A program made the position numbers and the translations under genes. A stretch of 64,000 bases of DNA, from NCBI RefSeq assembly GCF_002209535.1, contig NZ_NJIG01000001.1, positions 558,001 to 622,000 of the forward strand. Direction: 5' to 3'. Shown in pieces: positions 39,758-48,194 of this stretch (positions within the stretch are counted from its first letter, which is position 1; the number at the start of each line of letters is the position of its first letter). Under the pieces are notes generated by a model that did no database searches, was not told the origin of the DNA, and saw only the letters and a program-made list of their open reading frames with translations. This DNA is from Achromobacter marplatensis. GTDB lineage: Bacteria > Pseudomonadota > Gammaproteobacteria > Burkholderiales > Burkholderiaceae_B.

Positions 39758-39973
39758 ATTCGCACAAACAATAACAACACTGCTGTGGCTGCAACGACAA
39801 AAGCAGCACATCCACACCGAAGCAGCACAGAACCACAGCAAAGAAGCGAACCCCGGCGCTGCCTATTTCCGAATGCCTCCCCCGCGTCCCGACACGGCAT
39901 TCCTGGCACGCTTGAATTTGGCAGGTACTTGCTCACGCGGGGGAAGCCTGGCGCCTTGCACAGGAGAACGTTC
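39758..39973 (+). promoter_or_regulatory. Structured 5' untranslated region before the 50-codon ORF
   Basis: About 215 nt with no gene. TGCTGTGG (39781-39788) pairs with CCACAGCA (39833-39840). CCCCCGCGT (39879-39887) pairs perfectly with ACGCGGGGG (39935-39943), the latter 30 bases before the start codon. This length and pairing for such a small gene suggests regulation at the RNA level. No known riboswitch class recognised. Confidence 0.5.
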
Positions 39974-40126
39974 ATGTCGCATCAACTCGTTGGTAAAAAG
40001 TGGCGCTTCGAGGTTCCGCCCTTGAACTGGAAGGCCCCTGACGCGCATACGGAATCGGAAATCGACGCGGCTCCCGCAGACACCGATGCCTCGGAAGACT
40101 CCGATAAACCCCGTCTGTCCGCCTGA
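39974..40126 (+). CDS. 50-residue hydrophilic protein, unknown function
   Basis: Starts MSHQLVGKKWRFEVPPLNWK and ends in an acidic tail (DAAPADTDASEDSDKPRLSA). The ribosome site AGGAGA lies 7 bases before ATG 39974 and a good promoter lies about 220 bp upstream, which supports expression. No family recognised. The basic aromatic head and acidic, probably disordered tail could bind RNA or a protein partner, but nothing in the sequence shows which. Confidence 0.55.
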   Translation: MSHQLVGKKWRFEVPPLNWKAPDAHTESEIDAAPADTDASEDSDKPRLSA

Positions 40127-40148
40127 TCTTCTCCCCTGACTCTCGTCA

Positions 40149-40422
40149 TTCGGCCCGCATTCGCGGGCTGATTCAATCCTGATCGACCGGCTCCGAACGG
40201 CGCGCCTTGTGTGTGCTTTTTGTGCACTTTTTTGTGCACTTTTTGTGCGCCGTTCGAGCTTGTCCGTTTGCCCGACGATTTATCCCGTATTTGCCGCGCG
40301 CGCCGCTTGCACTTTGCGTGCAGGCGGCGCGTCGCCTGCGCGCAAAGTGCTGGCGCGCGATGCGCGGTCAAGCGCGGCGTGTGCGTCGGGCTGTCACGTT
40401 CTGCAGATAGCGAGTATTAGGA
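40149..40422 (+). repeat. Gene-free stretch with three inverted-repeat elements
   Basis: GCCCGC/GCGGGC hairpin at about 40153-40168. Then CGAACGGCGC (40194-40203) with GCGCCGTTCG (40247-40256), whose 43-base loop holds tandem GTGCAC-T(5-6) units. Then GCACTTTGCGTGCAGGCG (40309-40326) with its 18-base partner (40333-40350), 17 Watson-Crick pairs plus one G-U around a 6-base loop. None is followed by a T-run. No ORF here looks real. The last hairpin ends 72 bp before the spermidine-synthase-like gene. Confidence 0.7.
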
Positions 40423-41157
40423 ATGCCTGAAAACACGTCGAACCCTCAACCGGTTAGGCCCTTCATCTATGCCACGGCGACCACGCGGTCGCTGATGTTC
40501 TCGCATGCTGAAGTGCAAAGCCGCATGTGGACCAAGGATCCGTCAGCGCTCAACCTGGAATACACGCGCATCATGATGGGATTCCTGCTGTTCGAGCCGG
40601 CGCCGCAGCGTATTGCCATGATCGGCCTGGGAGGAGGGTCGCTGGCCAAGTTCTGCTACCGGCATCTGCCGTCCACCCGCATCGACGTGTTCGAGATCAA
40701 TCCGCACGTCATCGCGCTGCGGGATTCCTTCCAGGTGCCGCAGGACGACTATCGATTTTCCGTCCGGGAGGGCGATGGCGCCAAATTGATTGGCGAGTAT
40801 CAGGATGAATATGACGCGGTACTGGTCGACGGCTACGACGTCAACGGCCTGCCGGCCCAATTGACGACGGATGGGTTCTACGCGGCTTGCTTGAACGCAT
40901 TGGCGCCTGGTGGAATGATGGTGTGCAACTTCCACGCCTCGCATCCCCATTACGGCACCTATGTCGGCCGCATCAAACAACGCTTTGCCGGGTCGGTGAT
41001 CGAGGTCAGCGACGGGGCCTGCGCGAATAGCATCGTGTTCGCGTGCCGGGGAGACACGCTCAAGCGCTGTACCGGCTTGCCCAAGCGCAGACCGGACGCG
41101 ATGAGCACCGAGATGTGGTTGCGGCTGGCGCCAACATTCTGGCCCATGCTTGCGTAG
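40423..41157 (+). CDS. Spermidine-synthase-fold methyltransferase-like protein
   Basis: 244 residues. Rossmann core with SAM/dcSAM motif RIAMIGLGGGSLAKFCYRHLP, acidic motif RIDVFEINPHVIALRDSF, and YDAVLVDGYDVNGLPAQLTTDGFYAACLNALAPGGMMVCNF. This resembles soluble polyamine aminopropyltransferase homologues. The lysine/aspartate set of true spermidine synthases is only partly visible (DGYDVNG at the catalytic loop), and the N-terminal beta domain is short, so 'spermidine synthase-like' is safer than speE. Monocistronic behind a hairpin-rich region. Confidence 0.8.
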   Translation: MPENTSNPQPVRPFIYATATTRSLMFSHAEVQSRMWTKDPSALNLEYTRIMMGFLLFEPAPQRIAMIGLGGGSLAKFCYRHLPSTRIDVFEINPHVIALRDSFQVPQDDYRFSVREGDGAKLIGEYQDEYDAVLVDGYDVNGLPAQLTTDGFYAACLNALAPGGMMVCNFHASHPHYGTYVGRIKQRFAGSVIEVSDGACANSIVFACRGDTLKRCTGLPKRRPDAMSTEMWLRLAPTFWPMLA

Positions 41158-41163
41158 CGCGGA

Positions 41164-42948
41164 TCACGCCAGCAGGCGGTGCAGCACCTGGTTGCGGCCA
41201 TTCAGCTTGGCTTGATAAAGCAGTTCGTCGGCCACGTGGAACAGCTTGCCGGCGTCCGCGGCGTGTTCCCACTGCGCGCACGCGACGCCGAAACTGGCCG
41301 TCAGCGTGAACACGGCGCCGTCTTCGGCCGTGACGGACTCGGCCGACATGGCGCGCCGCATGCGTTCAGCCAGTTCGACGGCCTCAGCGGCGGTGCCGGT
41401 ATGGCAGAGCACCGCGAACTCTTCACCCCCCACGCGCGCCACCGTATCTGATTGCCGCCATATCTTGCGGCACAGCGCGGCCACCGACTTCAGCGCAATA
41501 TCTCCGCTGGCGTGTCCGTGGGTGTCGTTGATGTTCTTGAAATTGTCGATGTCGAACAGGATGAATGCCAGCACCGGGCCTTCTTCCTGCCATTGGGCGC
41601 GGGTGATCTCAAAGCGCGTCTCGAAGGCGCGCCGGTTCAACAGGCCGGTCAGGTAGTCGGTTTCAGCCAGATTGGCCAGGTCGATGATCAGCCTGTCGCG
41701 CTCGGCCTCTAGCCGCTTTTTGATGGCGGAGTTCTCTTTCAATACCCGCAAGGCGCTGAAAACCTCATCGACCTCGCCCTGGTATGCGCCGACGGGGATC
41801 GGCGCCGGCGGCGTGCCATTGGCGATGGCGCTGATAATGCGCGTGGCCAGGCCGAAGGGGCGGATCACTCGCCGCCGGAACTGCACCAGCGCCAGGGCCA
41901 GCGCCGCCACCAGCAAGGCCGTGGCGGCCAGCGTCACCAGCAGCAGCCGCGAGGCGTCTGTCCGATGCGTTTCGATGCTTTGTTCGATGGTGTCCAGCAG
42001 GGCGTCGCGGAACTGCACGATGGAACCCATCAACGGCACGTAGGTTGCGGCGAGATCCCCGGTAGAGACCTGGAGTCCTTGGGACGGGACGGTGGCATTC
42101 TGCCGCACCTGTTCCAGGTACTGGAGGCCTTCGCCGAAGTAGCGCTGCTGCAATTGTGCGTAGATCGGCGAGGCCGTCAGCTCGGGCCGCGTCGCGATGC
42201 GCGAGTTGATCAGGGTCCAGAGCTCATCAATGCGGCCTCGCACGCGCTCGATGCGGAATTGTTCCGCCTCGGTCAAGGTCCGATGCCTGGCCAGCGCGGG
42301 CGTGAAGATCGACCCCAGCAAACCCGCCTGTTCCCGCAGTTCGCTGGCCAGCAACGCCAGGGAAAGCACGCTGGGCGCGTCCACCTCGTTGCGCATGGCG
42401 ACACCGACCTTTCGGCCCATGCTGGCCTGCCATTGTGGAATTAGCTGGACCATGCCGCTGACGACCGCCCAGACGGCGTCGCCGGTCAACTGGTCGCGCG
42501 GCGTGGTGATCACGAGGTCGGCCTGGATCCGAGCCAGCGACAGCGCGTGGCGGATGCGCTGGATCTCGGCGCGCGCGCCGATTTTTTCAGGATCGAGCGG
42601 CGCAGCGTACAGCGCCAGCAGCTGGTCAATCTGGGCGTCCGTCTTGCCGCGGGCCGCGCGCAATGCGGCCAGAGTGGATGCGGGTACGGGAAGGTCGGCG
42701 CCCAGCGCCGCGTTCATCGGGCCGCGTTCGGCCGAGGCAAGTTCCATGACCTTCACGGTGGCACGGATCACGCCGAACGCGTCCCGGGCTTCCGACGAAG
42801 ACGAATAGGTCTTCCAGTTCTGCAATAGCACGGTGCCGGTCAGGAGAGAGACCAGCAACAACACGCCCACAGCCAGTAGCAAAAAATACCGTTCCAGGGA
42901 CTTCGGAGCGAACGCGCGGCGCAGCATGCTGATGGACCAGGGAAACAT
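41164..42948 (-). CDS. Membrane diguanylate cyclase (GGDEF) with periplasmic sensor
   Basis: 594 residues. N-terminal helix (FLLLAVGVLLLVSLLTGTVLL), a large helical periplasmic region (residues about 45-330), a second helix (LLLVTLAATALLVAALALALVQ), a HAMP-like segment and a C-terminal GGDEF domain. Active site RVGGEEFAVL with the inhibitory I-site RQSD five residues before it. It makes cyclic di-GMP, with product inhibition expected. A second cyclase follows upstream at 43106, same strand, but the 157-bp gap and different sensor argue for separate control. Confidence 0.93.
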   Translation of the reverse strand: MFPWSISMLRRAFAPKSLERYFLLLAVGVLLLVSLLTGTVLLQNWKTYSSSSEARDAFGVIRATVKVMELASAERGPMNAALGADLPVPASTLAALRAARGKTDAQIDQLLALYAAPLDPEKIGARAEIQRIRHALSLARIQADLVITTPRDQLTGDAVWAVVSGMVQLIPQWQASMGRKVGVAMRNEVDAPSVLSLALLASELREQAGLLGSIFTPALARHRTLTEAEQFRIERVRGRIDELWTLINSRIATRPELTASPIYAQLQQRYFGEGLQYLEQVRQNATVPSQGLQVSTGDLAATYVPLMGSIVQFRDALLDTIEQSIETHRTDASRLLLVTLAATALLVAALALALVQFRRRVIRPFGLATRIISAIANGTPPAPIPVGAYQGEVDEVFSALRVLKENSAIKKRLEAERDRLIIDLANLAETDYLTGLLNRRAFETRFEITRAQWQEEGPVLAFILFDIDNFKNINDTHGHASGDIALKSVAALCRKIWRQSDTVARVGGEEFAVLCHTGTAAEAVELAERMRRAMSAESVTAEDGAVFTLTASFGVACAQWEHAADAGKLFHVADELLYQAKLNGRNQVLHRLLA

Positions 42949-43105
42949 AAAGCCGTAGCAGCGCAGAATACTGTAATTACCCCTGCGCGAGGGTGGGCTT
43001 TGGTCCGGGCACGCGTAAATCGATCAAGCGAAGAAATAGTATTTCACGCAAATACAAAGCATTGCACGACTATCGCAAAATTGTGCCGTTTTCCGCAGGG
43101 CACCG

Positions 43106-44656
43106 TCACGTCGCGTGGACCACAACGCGGTTGCGGCCTTGCTGCTTGGCGGCATACAGCGCTTCGTCCGCAGCCTGGAACACCTTCCCCACATCCGGCC
43201 CGCAAGTCGGCCACTGCGCGACGCCGGCCGAAACCGTAATGCCGTTCACGCCGTGCAATTGGCGCTCGGCAAGGTGCGTGCGCAACCGTTCGGCAACGTG
43301 GCCGGCCTCCTTGATGCCGACGTTGGGCAGCAGGATCAGGAATTCCTCGCCGCCGTTGCGGCATAGGATGTCAGATGGCCGCGAACAGTCGCGCATCAGC
43401 TGGGCCATGCCGCGAATCACCTCATCACCCGCCGTGTGGCCGTAGGTGTCGTTCACGCGCTTGAAGTGGTCGATGTCCAGCGCCACCACCGCGAACGGCG
43501 TACCCGAGGCCTGCAAGTGCTCGACCGCATCCTGCGTGCCGCGCCGGTTGCGCAAGCCCGTCAACGGGTCGGTGATGCTGGCCAGGTTCAGCTTGCCGAT
43601 CTTCTCCTGCAAGGCGGTAAAGCTCCAGATCACCGCGCGCTTTAGTCGTTCGGCTTCGAAGTACCAGGCCTTGATCGACTGCACGCGCTGCATCGCCACC
43701 GCCACGTCCTGATGTTCGACGTTGGTGGCCAGTTCCGACAAGGGCCGCGAAATCAGCCGGGCGCACCACCAGATGGCCAGCAGGAACGCCACCGCCAAGG
43801 GCGCGGCATAGCCGATCAGCGCCCAGATCAGGCCGTGTATGGGCTGCAGCGTAACCGCGGCGGGCCGCTGCGCGATGACACCCCAGCCGCTGATCGGTTC
43901 GGCCGCATAACCGGCCAGCATATCCACGCCTTTGGTGTTGACGACGCGCTGCGCGCCCGCGTGGCCTTGGGTGACGGCTGCCACCACCGGGTTGCGGATG
44001 ACGTTTTCGCCCACGCGGGCGGCGTCGACGTGATAGATCAATTGGCCGTCGCTATCCACCACGAACAGATACGAGCCATCCTCATAGTGGTGCTTGCCCA
44101 GCAACTGCTGCAGCGCGCTTTCGTTGCGCAGATAAATCGTGCCGGCGATATAGCCCTGGTAGCGGCCATCGTTGGAATAGATGGGATGCGACAGGTTGAT
44201 GAGCATGTTGCCGGCCATCGACACATAGGGCTTGCTGATGACCGGCTGGCGGGCTTGCAGGGCGGCGCGGCTGCCCGGGCTGTCGACGCGGGTGCCCAGG
44301 AAATTCCGGAAATTCTGCGTGGTGGCCAGGATGACGCCGTCTTGGCTGACGATGCCCACGGAATTGAAGCTGTCGGTCTGCTCCTGCACGCGCGTGACTT
44401 CCGCCGCAAGAATGTCTGGCGCATCGACCTGCGCCGCCAGGTGGCGGGCGCTGTACGCCAGCTGCTGTTGTGCCGCCTTCAGGAAGTTGCCCGCGCTTTC
44501 GGCCAGTTTGGCCGCGTACACGCGGTTCGACTCCAACGTATTGATGATGAGCTGGTCGCGTTGCACGCGATAGCTGGCGTAGAGGGCATTGGCCGTGGCG
44601 GCAAGGGCGCTGAATACGGTGAGGGCAAGGACTAGCCCGCGTAAGTTGATTCGCAT
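43106..44656 (-). CDS. Membrane diguanylate cyclase with dCache-type periplasmic sensor
   Basis: 516 residues. Helix 1 (LVLALTVFSALAATANAL), a periplasmic Cache-type domain (VGIVSQDGVILATTQNFRNFLG, ISKPYVSMAGNMLINLSHPIYSNDGRYQGYIAGTIYL, SYLFVVDSDGQLIYHVDAARVGENV), helix 2 (GLIWALIGYAAPLAVAFLLAIWW), then GGDEF. Active site RNGGEEFLIL and I-site RPSD are both present. Cache domains bind small metabolites such as amino or organic acids. Produces cyclic di-GMP. Confidence 0.94.
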   Translation of the reverse strand: MRINLRGLVLALTVFSALAATANALYASYRVQRDQLIINTLESNRVYAAKLAESAGNFLKAAQQQLAYSARHLAAQVDAPDILAAEVTRVQEQTDSFNSVGIVSQDGVILATTQNFRNFLGTRVDSPGSRAALQARQPVISKPYVSMAGNMLINLSHPIYSNDGRYQGYIAGTIYLRNESALQQLLGKHHYEDGSYLFVVDSDGQLIYHVDAARVGENVIRNPVVAAVTQGHAGAQRVVNTKGVDMLAGYAAEPISGWGVIAQRPAAVTLQPIHGLIWALIGYAAPLAVAFLLAIWWCARLISRPLSELATNVEHQDVAVAMQRVQSIKAWYFEAERLKRAVIWSFTALQEKIGKLNLASITDPLTGLRNRRGTQDAVEHLQASGTPFAVVALDIDHFKRVNDTYGHTAGDEVIRGMAQLMRDCSRPSDILCRNGGEEFLILLPNVGIKEAGHVAERLRTHLAERQLHGVNGITVSAGVAQWPTCGPDVGKVFQAADEALYAAKQQGRNRVVVHAT

Positions 44657-44825
44657 TGGGATCTGGGCGGACTAGGGGCCAGGGCAGGCGCGGCGCCGGG
44701 CCGCTGGTGTAAGGGTGGGGCGCAATGCCGGCAGGCGGCGCCACGGGCAAGCACCGCTGATTGTAAACATGACAAGGATCATGCGGCGTCGCCACGCCAA
44801 GTATTACGGCAGCCGAGGCAGCGAT

Positions 44826-45905
44826 CTATAGTTCGCCGGCGTCCGGCTCGTCCAGCAAGCGCGCGGCGGGCGACCGTGCCGCGGCGCCCGCGCGGAAATA
44901 GCCCATGACGGTGGCAACGCTGGCGTGGCCGGTCATGGCCATTGTGTCGCCCAGCGGCACGTTGCGTCGGCCGGCCTCGGTGACAAAGCCCGAGCGCAGG
45001 CTGTGCGCCGAGAAGTCGCCTTCCAGGCCTGCCAGCTTGCAGCGCTCCTGCACGATGTCCCGCACGGCGGCGGCGGCCAGGGGTTCGCCGATGACATCGC
45101 CTCGGCGCACGCGGCGAAAGATCGGCCCCTGGCGGATGCCGCTGGCGGCAAGCCATGCGTCCAACGCCTGCGCGGCGGAACCCACAATGGGCTTCTGGTC
45201 GTCCGCACGCTGTGCGCCCGATTGATTGGTCTTGGAATGCGCCAAGGTATAGAGGAAGCCTTCGCTGGTACGCACCGTGTTCTCGACGGTTGCGCGCACC
45301 ACTTCCGAACGGCGCCGACCGCCGCTTGCCCACGCGAACAGCAGCAGGGCCCGGTCGCGCACCCCGCGCAGCGTGTCGTCGCACGTGGCCAGCATGGCCT
45401 GCAAGGGTTCGCGGGTCAGCGCCTCTTTTTTGGCCGGCGTCATGCCGCGTCGGGCGTAGGCGCGGCGGGTCTTGGCCAGCAATTCCCGGACCGGGGCCGC
45501 ACGGCAAGGGTTGGGGTGGCCGAGCAGTTCGTGCGCCTTGGAGAGCACGGACAAGCGTTGCAGCAAGGTATTCAGGCTGGGCGCACCCAATTTTCCTTTT
45601 GCCTTCAGGCGCACCAGCTCCTGGTCCAGCGCCAGCGGCAACTCCCATTTCAGTCCGTGGTCGGTCGAGCGTTGGGCGTGGTCCACCACGAACTGGATGA
45701 CGGCCGCCTCGGGCAAGGGCAGGGTGAAGCGTTGGCCGTAGCGCAGCTCGAACCAGGCGGTCCAGTACCGGATGGCGGCGCGATAGCTGGCCGCGGTGTT
45801 GGCCGAGCTGCCCTCCCGCATCAGGCCGCGGACCGCGGCATCGGCCTGGGTGTCCAGCGCATGCGGGTCCAGCAAAGGCAGCGAGGCAAGCAGGGTCAGC
45901 TGCAT
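44826..45905 (-). CDS. Tyrosine recombinase / site-specific integrase
   Basis: 359 residues. N-terminal SAM-like DNA-binding domain (ANTAASYRAAIRYWTAWFELRYG) and a complete catalytic set: Arg in GGRRRSEVV (about 197-199), K225 (SKTNQ), H301 and R304 (HSLRSG), H327 (TGHAS) and nucleophile Y336 (VMGYFRAG). No phage, transposon or attachment-site genes are nearby, so it is not an obvious element integrase. It follows a MerR-type gene by 39 bp on the same strand and lies opposite a KfrA-like gene. Its target is unknown. Confidence 0.9.
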   Translation of the reverse strand: MQLTLLASLPLLDPHALDTQADAAVRGLMREGSSANTAASYRAAIRYWTAWFELRYGQRFTLPLPEAAVIQFVVDHAQRSTDHGLKWELPLALDQELVRLKAKGKLGAPSLNTLLQRLSVLSKAHELLGHPNPCRAAPVRELLAKTRRAYARRGMTPAKKEALTREPLQAMLATCDDTLRGVRDRALLLFAWASGGRRRSEVVRATVENTVRTSEGFLYTLAHSKTNQSGAQRADDQKPIVGSAAQALDAWLAASGIRQGPIFRRVRRGDVIGEPLAAAAVRDIVQERCKLAGLEGDFSAHSLRSGFVTEAGRRNVPLGDTMAMTGHASVATVMGYFRAGAAARSPAARLLDEPDAGEL

Positions 45906-45944
45906 CGGGGGAGGGGCGTGGGTCGTGTCATCGGCGCGTTCATT

Positions 45945-46376
45945 TTAGGGCAAAGGACCAGGGCTTGAGCGTTGCTGACGGCCAGCCTGCATCAATGCCT
46001 CCAGTATCGGGCAGGAAGGTTGTTGCTGGTCTGGATGCGCCTGGACCAGGCGGTGGAGGATGTGGGCCGGCGCCGGTGGCTGGCCGCCTCGCCACAACGA
46101 CAGCAGTTGGGCGGTCTCGTTCATGCCGAAGCCCAGTACGTGCGTGCGCCTGACGAAACGCAGCACCGAAATGTCGTCGTGCGTGTAGCGGCGCCGGGAT
46201 GCTCCCGCGCGCGCCGCGCCGGCAAGCAGGCCTCGCGCTTCGCAATGGCGCACCAGGCGTTCAGAGACGTCGGCGCGCGCGGTGACGTCTTCAATTTCCC
46301 ATCGGGGCTCGTTCCCCGGATCCGTGGCCCGGGGCGGGGTTGCGTACGCATGCGGGGTGTGGGTGCGGTCGTTCAT
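45945..46376 (-). CDS. MerR-family transcriptional regulator
   Basis: 143 residues; AGGAG precedes the ATG at 46374-46376. HTH MerR domain (EIEDVTARADVSERLVRHCEARGLLAGAARAGASRRRYTHDDISVLRFVRRTHVLGFGMNETAQLLSLW), close in layout to CueR/HmrR-type proteins. The C-terminal part has one Cys (PSCPILEAL) and lacks the metal-binding C-x7-8-C loop of CueR, so metal sensing is doubtful. A MerR-type dyad lies in its own promoter. It precedes the recombinase gene. Confidence 0.88.
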   Translation of the reverse strand: MNDRTHTPHAYATPPRATDPGNEPRWEIEDVTARADVSERLVRHCEARGLLAGAARAGASRRRYTHDDISVLRFVRRTHVLGFGMNETAQLLSLWRGGQPPAPAHILHRLVQAHPDQQQPSCPILEALMQAGRQQRSSPGPLP

Positions 46377-46410
46377 ATGAGCTCCTGTCCGTAGAGATGA
46401 ACCCGCAGCT

Positions 46411-46437
46411 TCCTGCCTTCCATCGGGTCAAGGTCAA
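46411..46437 (-). promoter_or_regulatory. MerR-type promoter dyad
   Basis: Read on the minus strand: TTGACC-TTGACC as -35, then CCTTGACCCGATGGAAGG, an interrupted CCTT/AAGG dyad of the type that MerR regulators bind in a long-spacer promoter. The -10 is poor (GAAGCT region). It lies about 35-60 bp upstream of the MerR gene. Confidence 0.5.
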
Positions 46438-46513
46438 GCGCCCGTGGGTCTGACGACGCGTTAGGCGTCGATGTCCTGGTTTCTGGGGCTTTTGTGCGCA
46501 GCTTTTCTTATGT

Positions 46514-46591
46514 ATTACGTAAATTATATGTATGCTGTACGATATCTTACAGAAAAATCAAATAGATCACGATAAGGTTCCATTATCGTGA
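46514..46591 (+). promoter_or_regulatory. AT-rich operator region of the KfrA-like gene with a 25-bp palindrome
   Basis: TCACGATAA (46567-46575), GGTTCCA, TTATCGTGA (46583-46591): perfect 9-bp arms. Further upstream are TTACGTAA (46514-46521) and CTGTA/TACAG (46535-46552). This stretch is sharply AT-richer than its surroundings. KfrA proteins bind inverted repeats in their own promoter, which fits. Confidence 0.7.
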
Positions 46592-46636
46592 CTAATTAAA
46601 CATCTACTCGGCGGCAAATCACGGAGTAAGCGGAAC

Positions 46637-47698
46637 ATGGCCACAGGAATCACCGAAACCGACGTCTGGACCGCCGCGGACGCGTTGTTGCTGGAAGGCG
46701 CGCGGCCCACCATCGAGCGAGTGCGTCAGAAGATCGGCCGCGGGTCGCCCAACACGGTCAGTCCGCACCTGGAAACGTGGTTTCGGGCCTTGGGCGCGCG
46801 TATCAAGGACCCGGGCGCCTTTGCCGCCGCGCCGGCCATCCCGGACCCGATCGCCCAGGCGGCCGCGCACTTCTGGGAAGCCGCGCTGGCCGAAGCCCGC
46901 GCCGAGCAGGCTGAGACCTACCGACGGCGGTGGGCGGAACTGGCGGAAGAAGGGGAACGGCTGGCCGCAGATGCCGAACAATTGCAGCAACGCGAGATCC
47001 AACTGGCCAATCGCGAACAGGACCTGCAAGAAGGCTTGAGGGTGGCCACGGCGCAGCTGGCGGCGACGGAAGACCGCTTGCGGGCGGCAGAGCAGCAGTT
47101 GCGCCAGCGCGACGACCAGCTCAAACAGAGCCAGCAGCAATTGGAAGACGCGCGCAGCGCCGTGCAAACGCTGCTGACGGAGGCCGAGACGATGCGCAGT
47201 CTGCACGCGCAGGCGCTGGAGGCGACCGAGACGCGCCATGCCGCGCACGAGCGGCGTTGGCTGAACGAACTGGACGGCGAACGCAGCGCGGTCAAGAAAC
47301 TTCAAGTACGACTGGACGAGGCCTTGATCGCCAGCCAACGGCAAGCTGCCCAATTGCAGACGGCATTGACCGAGGCGCAAGAGGGCAAGCGTGCGGCCGA
47401 GCAGGGCGCTCAGGCGTTGCGCGGCGAGATCGCAGTCGCGCAGCAACGGCTGCTTGCCGCGGACCGTGCGGGAAGCGATGCGCTGGCCGCGGCGCGTCAG
47501 CGCGAGGCGGCGTTGGCGTCGCGCCTGGATGCCGCGGATGCGCAATCGGCGTCGCTGCTGACGCAACTGAGTCAGAAGGACGGGCAACTGGCTGAATTGA
47601 CCCGCCACCTGATGGTGCTGGCCAGTGAGAAAGCGGCTGCGGTGGCATCAGAGAGGCCCGGCGCTGAGGCTTCGCCGGAAGATTCGCGAGCAGGATAG
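46637..47698 (+). CDS. KfrA-like DNA-binding protein with long coiled coil
   Basis: 353 residues. The N-terminal domain (TETDVWTAADALLLEGARPTIERVRQKIGRGSPNTVSPHLETWFRALG) is the KfrA/plasmid-replication-region DNA-binding type. From about residue 90 to 330 the sequence is an almost continuous Gln/Glu/Ala-rich coiled coil. KfrA on broad-host-range plasmids binds its own promoter and helps partition. A chromosomal copy opposite a tyrosine recombinase is intriguing. A 25-bp palindrome 46 bp upstream is its likely operator. Confidence 0.9.
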   Translation: MATGITETDVWTAADALLLEGARPTIERVRQKIGRGSPNTVSPHLETWFRALGARIKDPGAFAAAPAIPDPIAQAAAHFWEAALAEARAEQAETYRRRWAELAEEGERLAADAEQLQQREIQLANREQDLQEGLRVATAQLAATEDRLRAAEQQLRQRDDQLKQSQQQLEDARSAVQTLLTEAETMRSLHAQALEATETRHAAHERRWLNELDGERSAVKKLQVRLDEALIASQRQAAQLQTALTEAQEGKRAAEQGAQALRGEIAVAQQRLLAADRAGSDALAAARQREAALASRLDAADAQSASLLTQLSQKDGQLAELTRHLMVLASEKAAAVASERPGAEASPEDSRAG

Positions 47699-47706
47699 GC
47701 GAAAGG

Positions 47707-47733
47707 GTTGCCGGCCGGCGACGCGCCGGCAAC
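47707..47733. terminator. Hairpin between convergent KfrA-like and lipoprotein genes
   Basis: GTTGCCGGC (47707-47715), a 9-base loop, GCCGGCAAC (47725-47733). There is no clear T-run on either side, so it is a weak or bidirectional terminator candidate. Confidence 0.45.
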
Positions 47734-47757
47734 GTGTGGCCACTGCACACTACAGGC

Positions 47758-47943
47758 TCAACGCCCGGGGTAGACGCCCTGGAAAGGCGTGTTGTCCGGT
47801 TCCCCGAAGTTGTCCGCGTGGTAGTTGGCCTGGTCCTTCGTGGCGGTGCTTGCGCGCGGCGAGCTGGAGCTATATGAACTGGGCGCGGTGCAGCCGGCTA
47901 GCGCAAGGGCCAGCAAGACGCCCGCTGTGGTCAAGAGCTTCAT
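47758..47943 (-). CDS. Small lipoprotein, unknown function
   Basis: 61 residues from the ATG at 47941-47943, set by a very strong AAGGAGGT site 6 bases upstream; a longer reading of the frame has no such site. Lipoprotein signal MKLLTTAGVLLALALAGC with lipobox LAGC at residues 15-18, then a Ser/Thr-rich linker and DQANYHADNFGEPDNTPFQGVYPGR. No family recognised. Confidence 0.75.
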   Translation of the reverse strand: MKLLTTAGVLLALALAGCTAPSSYSSSSPRASTATKDQANYHADNFGEPDNTPFQGVYPGR

Positions 47944-48194
47944 GGCATACCTCCTTAAGAGATAGACGCCGTCCGAAAGGTGGCAACCGGAGAGCCCGGC
48001 GCCATCGCCATCCGAATCCGGCGGCATCGGCCAGCGGAGCAAGCGTCGTGCCCAGCAGGCATCACAGCAAGATACAAGTGCACGCGGATTTCGGATAAAT
48101 TCCACACAATCGCATCTACGCGCATCCCCGGGCAGCCGCCCATGGGCCGCGATGCGTCATCGCGCAAGGCGTCCGGCCTTGCCAGGAGCAGCGG

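Noticed and set aside
40204-40246. CRISPR-like array from the GTGCAC-T repeats
   Set aside because: Units are about 12 bp with no spacers and lie inside a hairpin loop; this is a simple tandem repeat.
44826-45905. Prophage or integrative element around the tyrosine recombinase
   Set aside because: No tRNA target, flanking direct repeats, phage structural genes or transfer genes are visible, and neighbours on both sides look like core-type genes.
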